Of a DNA stretch of 9,115 nucleotides, positions 5,633 to 9,115 are shown in pieces. Source of the stretch: Pseudomonadota bacterium (GTDB taxonomy: Bacteria > SAR324 > XYD2-FULL-50-16 > JAHJRI01); the NCBI GenBank assembly GCA_022360105.1, contig JAKSDL010000806.1:1-9115 (forward strand), read 5' to 3'. Under the pieces are notes generated by a model. It was not told the DNA's origin. It made no database searches and was given only the letters and a program-made list of their open reading frames with translations. Each line of letters begins with the position of its first letter. Within the stretch, counting starts at the first letter, position 1. Made by a program: the position numbers and the translations under genes.

Positions 5633-5696
5633 ACGTAGTTGATATACTGCCATTTACTTCATCACTCCATTTCAAATTTCAATCTGTCAACTACGT
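5633..5696. repeat. 64-bp inverted-repeat element, copy 2
   Basis: The termini ACGTAGTTGA (5633-5642) and TCAACTACGT (5687-5696) are perfect 10-bp inverted repeats. The central block, including CACTCCATTTCAAATTTCAA (5663-5682), is identical to copy 1 (2693-2756), while most differences fall in the left arm. The element lies 54 bp upstream of the GT87 start and about 150 bp before the PhnB-like gene, in the gap between divergent genes. Any GT87 promoter must therefore lie next to it, inside it or beyond it. Confidence 0.8.
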
Positions 5697-5784
5697 ACCT
5701 CATTAAAAGAACATCGACGCATTTGAAATTAAACCGGAAAAAACGGAAGAGGCGGCGTGAAGGTAGCAATATTCCCAAATCAAA

Positions 5785-5840
5785 TTGCTTTCCCGGCATC
5801 AAAACGATATTTTAGTAGTATAAACCAATCAGGAGAAATA
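5785..5840 (+). promoter_or_regulatory. Leader, weak promoter and ribosome site of the PhnB-like gene
   Basis: AGGAG (5831-5835) lies 8 nt before ATG 5844 and fixes the start of the PhnB-like gene. Upstream, TTGCTT (5785-5790) and TATTTT (5808-5813) are spaced 17 bp but match the consensus only partly (three and four of six). The promoter is therefore tentative, while the ribosome site is firm. Confidence 0.45.
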
Positions 5841-5843
5841 ACC

Positions 5844-6263
5844 ATGAAACTGATCCCCTATATCAATTTGTCCGGCAATGCCGAGGAAGCAATGAACTTT
5901 TACCAAAGCATTTTTGGAGGAAAGATCGAAATTAATCGCTGGAGCGAGATGCCACCGAATCCTAAGATGCCGATAAGTGATACTTGGCAAAACAAGGTTA
6001 TGCATGGGTCACTCTTCATCAGCGAAGATGTGACTATCTACTTGTCGGATTCCATTGAAGATGGAAAGGAAACCTTCGGCAACAACGTCTTCTTGCATAT
6101 GGTATTCGACTCCGAAGATGAGCTCCGCAAAGCTTTTGAAGCCCTCTCGGTAGGAGGCAGGGTCAATATGCCGGTGGATAAGATGTTCTGGAACGCTGTC
6201 TATGGCGACCTCATTGACAAATTCGGCATCGGCTGGGGGTTACACTATCAATTACCGGAATAA
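5844..6263 (+). CDS. PhnB-like VOC-superfamily protein (glyoxalase/bleomycin-resistance fold)
   Basis: Encodes 139 aa from ATG 5844 behind a strong AGGAG site; an upstream in-frame GTG at 5757 would add 29 residues with no family counterpart. The protein matches the PhnB/YjdN type (E. coli YjdN about 147 aa, 3-demethylubiquinone methyltransferase-like Pfam group). It starts KLIPYINLSGNAEEAMNFYQ with the FGG turn (2-26), then a variable loop, MHGSLFI (53-59), a central LHMVFDSEDELRKAFEAL (84-101), and a terminal block with MFWNAVYGDLIDKFGIGW (114-131). Two beta-alpha-beta-beta-beta modules are implied. Despite old names, no demethylubiquinone or phosphonate role is established for most members, and no catalytic assignment is safe here. 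It is cytosolic and probably monocistronic, converging on the antiporter gene across repeat copy B. Confidence 0.9.
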   Translation: MKLIPYINLSGNAEEAMNFYQSIFGGKIEINRWSEMPPNPKMPISDTWQNKVMHGSLFISEDVTIYLSDSIEDGKETFGNNVFLHMVFDSEDELRKAFEALSVGGRVNMPVDKMFWNAVYGDLIDKFGIGWGLHYQLPE

Positions 6264-6326
6264 CTGCCAACTCTGGCCGGTTTTCATTCCCTAATCGGGG
6301 ACATTCTATAGTGTTCCTCATTGCTG

Positions 6327-6417
6327 ACGACTTCACGTGGTGTCAGATCAAACCGACTCCAAAATGTCAAAATGAAAGACCTGACCCCCGATCTTGAAAG
6401 ACCTGACCCCCGATCTT
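6327..6417 (+). repeat. Dispersed repeat copy B with perfect 22-bp tandem duplication
   Basis: This is the counterpart of 733-801. It starts ACGACTTCAC, has a degenerate stem around AGATCAAA, then CCGACTCCA, then TGTCAAAATG and AAAGACCTGACCCC (6365-6388). Its last part is a perfect direct repeat of 22 bp: 6374-6395 and 6396-6417, each beginning GAAAGACCTGACCCCC and ending GATCTT. It lies between the convergent PhnB-like and antiporter genes, ending 26 bp from the antiporter stop. Confidence 0.8.
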
Positions 6418-6442
6418 GCGGTGGTCTCTGTTATACTGCTTT

Positions 6443-8419
6443 TTAGAGAGATTCCTGTCCCTCAGGGTGATTAAATTGTTGGAACGTCGACAATTGCTCG
6501 GGATTTCCCATGACTGCCAGAAGGTCATTGGACTCAAAGCGATAATCCAGATCCGGATTTGGAAGTACATCTCTACCGTGAATTACACCAACGATGGATA
6601 CGCCCATTCTTTTTCTGATTTCCAAAGTCTTTAAGGTATTACCAATCAGGGGACTGTCTTCATCGACCGAAACCCAGTTGAGTTCCAAAAGATCCGAAGC
6701 ACGACGTAAGTTGGACAAAATTCTGTAATCCTGCTCCGAGTCTCCTTCTGGAGCATGAACACCGCGCCTGAGGCTGTTGGTAAATTCCAGGATTTTCATA
6801 GGAGGTACCCCCAGACGTTGCAACGCCTGTCGTGTAATCTCCAGTCCGGCTTCAAACGCTGGCAGTACAACCTCGCTGACACCCAGGTCGTGCAATGATT
6901 TCATCTGGTCTTGTTCCCCGCATCGTGCGATGATGCACAAACCTGGATTTAGATTGTGAGATAGCGTTGAGATAGTCCGAGTAACAATAATTGAAGGTGT
7001 TGTTATCAGTAGAAGACGTGAATGTTCCACTGATGCGGCTTCCAACACAATTGGCTGGCTGGCATCACCAAAAACCATCGGACTTTCGTTATCATTGAGT
7101 TCGCTGACCCGGCGGGAGTCCAGTTCAATAATAAGGTAAGGTATATTGAGGTGATGCAATGCTTTTGCGATGTTTTGACCAACCCGACCACCTCCGGCAA
7201 TCACGACATGATTACGCAGACCTGTTTCCGGAATATTGATGGTTTGTACCGATTCATGATTAAACATGCGCTTTCTTAGTTTATAGATCGGCCCAGCCAG
7301 TGAAGCAAGGAAGGGGGTCAATATCATGGTTACAACTGAAGCGGTCAACATCAGGGCATAAAGATCCTCACTGATCGATTGGGTACTTATCCCAACGCGT
7401 GCCAATACAAAGGAGAATTCGCCGATCTGGGATAGTCCCAAACCAACTGCTATTGGCATGATGTTGTAATACCCGAAAATGCGGACCAGAATACCAAATA
7501 TGATACCTTTGCCGATAACCACGAAAAAGACAAGCAGCAGGACATTCCCCAGGTTGGTGAAGAGATAGCTTGGGTCTATCAGCATCCCGACAGAGACGAA
7601 AAACAGCATACCGAATACGTCTCGCAACGGTACGATATCACTCAGTGCCTGGTGGTTGTATTCCGATTCACTGATCACCATTCCCGCGACAAAAGCTCCG
7701 AATGCAAAGGACAACCCAACTAAATAGGTAGCATATCCCACTCCCAGGGCAATGGCTGTGGTTGCCAGAAGAAAGAGTTCACGGGAGTTGCTGCCGGCAA
7801 TCAACTTCATAATATAGGGGATAATCCGAGTGCCTGCTAAAACCATTACCAGTAGGAAACCTCCGGCTTTTAAGATAGCCAAACCCAGGATGGGTAGTCC
7901 ACTGCCTAGATCTTTTAACAATGGCAATATAATAATCAAGGGGATGATAGCCAGGTCCTGTACAATCAACATCCCAATCATCACTCGGCTGGAAAGCGAC
8001 CCCATTAGCCCTCGGTTAGCCAGCGTTTTTAAAACCACCATAGTACTGGAAATTGAGATGAGCGCACCTATCCAAATAGCCGAAGTAAGGTCCCAACCTA
8101 ATATGCGTCCGACCACGTAGCCGTAGACTATTGTCAGTGTCATTTGAATGGGCGTGCCAATCAGAGCCACCCAACGGACCGGTTTCAATTCACTGAATGA
8201 AAACTCAACTCCCAAAGCGAAGAGCAGAAGCGCTACGCCAATTTCCGCCAGGAGTTCAATATCATGAACCTCAGTTATTGTGATCAATCCGGTATAGGGA
8301 CCTACGAGAACACCGGCTAAAATATATCCTAAAATCAGGGGTTGATTAAGTTTTTGTGCGATTGATCCCCCAACAAGCGCGGCAACAATGATGATGGCTA
8401 TATCTGCTGCGATACCCAT
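6443..8419 (-). CDS. KefB-type CPA2 monovalent cation:proton antiporter with RCK domain
   Basis: Encodes 658 aa from ATG 8419. Residues 1-380 form the Na+/H+-exchanger membrane domain with about 12-13 helices. Its landmarks are [18 protein letters not shown] (24-41), the ion-site VQDLAIIPL (153-161; Asp155), [11 protein letters not shown] (240-250), FFVSVGM (273-279) and QIGEFSFVL (331-339). A cytoplasmic TrkA-N/RCK domain follows, with the nucleotide loop [11 protein letters not shown] (409-419), the acidic Glu432 expected to hold the ribose, and GDAS (451-454). A TrkA-C module (about 565-640) closes the protein. The order and length are normal for KefB/YbaL-like K+ efflux/H+ antiporters, gated in relatives by NAD(H) or glutathione adducts. 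No KefF/KefG-like ancillary gene is adjacent, so glutathione control is unproven. No good ribosome site precedes the ATG, yet the N-terminus fits the family. Exact ion and ligand are inferred. Confidence 0.93.
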   Translation of the reverse strand: MGIAADIAIIIVAALVGGSIAQKLNQPLILGYILAGVLVGPYTGLITITEVHDIELLAEIGVALLLFALGVEFSFSELKPVRWVALIGTPIQMTLTIVYGYVVGRILGWDLTSAIWIGALISISSTMVVLKTLANRGLMGSLSSRVMIGMLIVQDLAIIPLIIILPLLKDLGSGLPILGLAILKAGGFLLVMVLAGTRIIPYIMKLIAGSNSRELFLLATTAIALGVGYATYLVGLSFAFGAFVAGMVISESEYNHQALSDIVPLRDVFGMLFFVSVGMLIDPSYLFTNLGNVLLLVFFVVIGKGIIFGILVRIFGYYNIMPIAVGLGLSQIGEFSFVLARVGISTQSISEDLYALMLTASVVTMILTPFLASLAGPIYKLRKRMFNHESVQTINIPETGLRNHVVIAGGGRVGQNIAKALHHLNIPYLIIELDSRRVSELNDNESPMVFGDASQPIVLEAASVEHSRLLLITTPSIIVTRTISTLSHNLNPGLCIIARCGEQDQMKSLHDLGVSEVVLPAFEAGLEITRQALQRLGVPPMKILEFTNSLRRGVHAPEGDSEQDYRILSNLRRASDLLELNWVSVDEDSPLIGNTLKTLEIRKRMGVSIVGVIHGRDVLPNPDLDYRFESNDLLAVMGNPEQLSTFQQFNHPEGQESL

Positions 8420-8478
8420 GATATTTCAAATAAAAAGTGATCAGGTAAAACCAGGATGTAAAGCAAACTGCTTACTGC

Positions 8479-8487
8479 TGGTATAAT
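8479..8487 (+). promoter_or_regulatory. Extended -10 (TGGTATAAT) with no gene downstream
   Basis: TGGTATAAT is a perfect extended -10 on the plus strand. It reads away from the antiporter gene, and the next plus-strand start is about 450 bp on. No -35 is needed for extended -10 promoters, but chance occurrence in AT-rich DNA is quite possible. Confidence 0.3.
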
Positions 8488-8675
8488 TTAATAAAGTTGA
8501 TCCATTCTACCATAAGAACTCTAAACGTTTACTTAATAGGTATATCACACGGGGACCCGTAAAGCACAATGTCATTTAGTTAAGAGAATCGGGATTGTCT
8601 TTCAAATCAGGCTATTGGTCCAAAAATCAAGCTGAAAAGTCACTCATTGTTGCTTTGTAGCAAAACCACAAACAT

Positions 8676-8714
8676 AAGTCAAAAGAAGACCTGACCCCCT
8701 TTCAGACCCCTTTC
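8676..8714 (+). repeat. GACCTGACCCC repeat with partial internal duplication
   Basis: AAGTCAAAAGAAG (8676-8688) followed by ACCTGACCCC repeats the 23 bases at 1571-1593 with one mismatch. Immediately after, GACCCCCTTTC (8693-8703) is echoed by GACCCCTTTC (8705-8714), a partial duplication like the tandem at 6374-6417. The outward-facing CTTCTTTTGACTT arm present at 1519 is missing here. Confidence 0.7.
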
Positions 8715-8932
8715 TTTTTTCGTCATAAGCCTTGCGTGATTGTTTAATTGAAGCCTGATGCTCATCGGCCCATGAAACCAGGTTGAACAAATGAAAACCC
8801 GAACCTTTTTTTTTCTCTTTTTATGGGTGGTCAGAAAGCTTTTTGAAGCATATTTAAAGGGTTAAGGGAAAAAAAAGATCCTTCTCACCTACAGGTTAAC
8901 CGGCTCGTGCAAAAAACTGACAGATATCTCGT

Positions 8933-9115
8933 ATGAAAAAGTCAATGGGACATCTTCCGAAACATAAAAAGGAAGAACTAAAAGAAATTGTTAATATCAT
9001 CCGTAGCGCTGCCAAAAAGAAAGCCGAAATGATCATTCTTTTCGGGAGTTATGCCAGGGGAGACTGGGTAGAGGATGTTTATACCGAAGGTCATATTACC
9101 TACGAGTACAAAAGC
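8933..9115 (+). CDS. Nucleotidyltransferase-domain protein (NTase-HEPN type), 5' part only
   Basis: The ATG at 8933 opens 61 codons that run off the window. After a lysine-rich N-terminal helix with HLPKHKKEELKEIVNIIR (7-24), residues 32-44 read EMIILFGSYARGD, the hydrophobic strand and GS(Y)xRG loop of minimal nucleotidyltransferases. In the family, catalytic aspartates follow shortly (often DxD), which would lie past the edge. DWVEDVYTEGHITYEY after GSYARG resembles proteins in which an MNT-type NTase is fused to a C-terminal HEPN domain. Such proteins act in toxin-antitoxin-like or related stress systems, in some cases by adding AMP to a HEPN toxin. The fusion and function are inferred from similarity of the N-terminus only. 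An ATG at 8945 is an alternative start. Neither has a strong ribosome site. Confidence 0.8.
   Translation, partial: MKKSMGHLPKHKKEELKEIVNIIRSAAKKKAEMIILFGSYARGDWVEDVYTEGHITYEYKS

Larger units (their letters stand above)
8420..8932. other. 513-bp stretch without a convincing gene
   Basis: This stretch must hold the antiporter promoter on the minus strand, though no clear -35/-10 pair is visible there. It contains an extended -10 on the plus strand (8479-8487), a TAAACGTTTA palindrome (8522-8531), a small ACGGG/CCCGT dyad (8549-8560), the GACCTGACCCC repeat (8676-8714), a nine-T run (8806-8814) and an eight-A run before the nucleotidyltransferase gene. Confidence 0.6.

Noticed and set aside
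5757..5843. N-terminal extension of the PhnB-like protein from the GTG at 5757.
   Set aside because: The added residues have no family counterpart, and AGGAG at 5831-5835 clearly serves ATG 5844.
6365..6417. CRISPR or satellite array.
   Set aside because: There are just two abutting 22-bp units with no spacers, and the unit is part of a dispersed intergenic repeat.
6416..8120. Several short open frames overlapping the antiporter gene on both strands.
   Set aside because: The KefB-type reading frame is continuous and has all expected motifs, so the others are by-products of its composition.
8644..8820. Minus-strand open frame of 59 codons ending in a TGA at 8646-8644.
   Set aside because: It has no ATG, begins after a TAA at 8823-8821 with a lysine run from the poly-T tract, and its C-terminal third is simply the GACCTGACCCC repeat read through. 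At best it is a gene remnant.

Overview
The window looks like a chromosomal segment of an AT-rich, Gram-negative (diderm) environmental bacterium. The diderm call rests mainly on a complete outer-membrane phospholipase A gene. I cannot name the lineage from sequence alone. Short dispersed intergenic repeats, a solitary archaeal-type ATPase, a yefM-yoeB module and a nucleotidyltransferase of the NTase-HEPN type suit an uncultivated lineage with a repeat-rich accessory genome, but that is inference.

Layout, left to right. At 1-91 (minus) is the 5' end of an HxlR-family regulator cut by the window edge. It is divergent from a SnoaL-like gene (239-718, plus), with dyads in the shared 135-bp gap. 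A yefM-yoeB toxin-antitoxin operon follows on the minus strand (1346 down to 839), with a recognisable promoter. A 381-bp gap carries a hairpin repeat and the pldA promoter with a large dyad. Next are pldA (1806-2681, plus), a 64-bp inverted-repeat element, and an archaeal-type AAA+ ATPase with a C-terminal winged helix (2903-4015, plus). A GT87-type membrane glycosyltransferase lies on the minus strand (4205-5578). A second copy of the 64-bp element sits in its upstream gap, followed by a PhnB/VOC-family gene (5844-6263, plus). A KefB-type CPA2 cation:proton antiporter is on the minus strand (6443-8419). A 513-bp stretch without a convincing gene leads to the first 61 codons of a nucleotidyltransferase (8933-9115, plus).

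The protein genes do not form one pathway. Apart from yefM-yoeB they appear to be single-gene units. The two likely functional pairings are HxlR regulator with SnoaL-like protein, and antitoxin with toxin.

The most distinctive content is between the genes. There are two unrelated families of short repeats. One is a 64-bp element with terminal inverted repeats (two copies, 54/64 identical). The other has the core GACCTGACCCC or a one-base variant, in four places: two copies share a longer stem-loop form between convergent genes, one contains a perfect 22-bp tandem duplication, and one is part of a long hairpin. There are also sharp promoter-associated dyads upstream of pldA and of the ATPase gene. 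I see no CRISPR array, tRNA, rRNA, intact insertion sequence or clear new multi-gene system.
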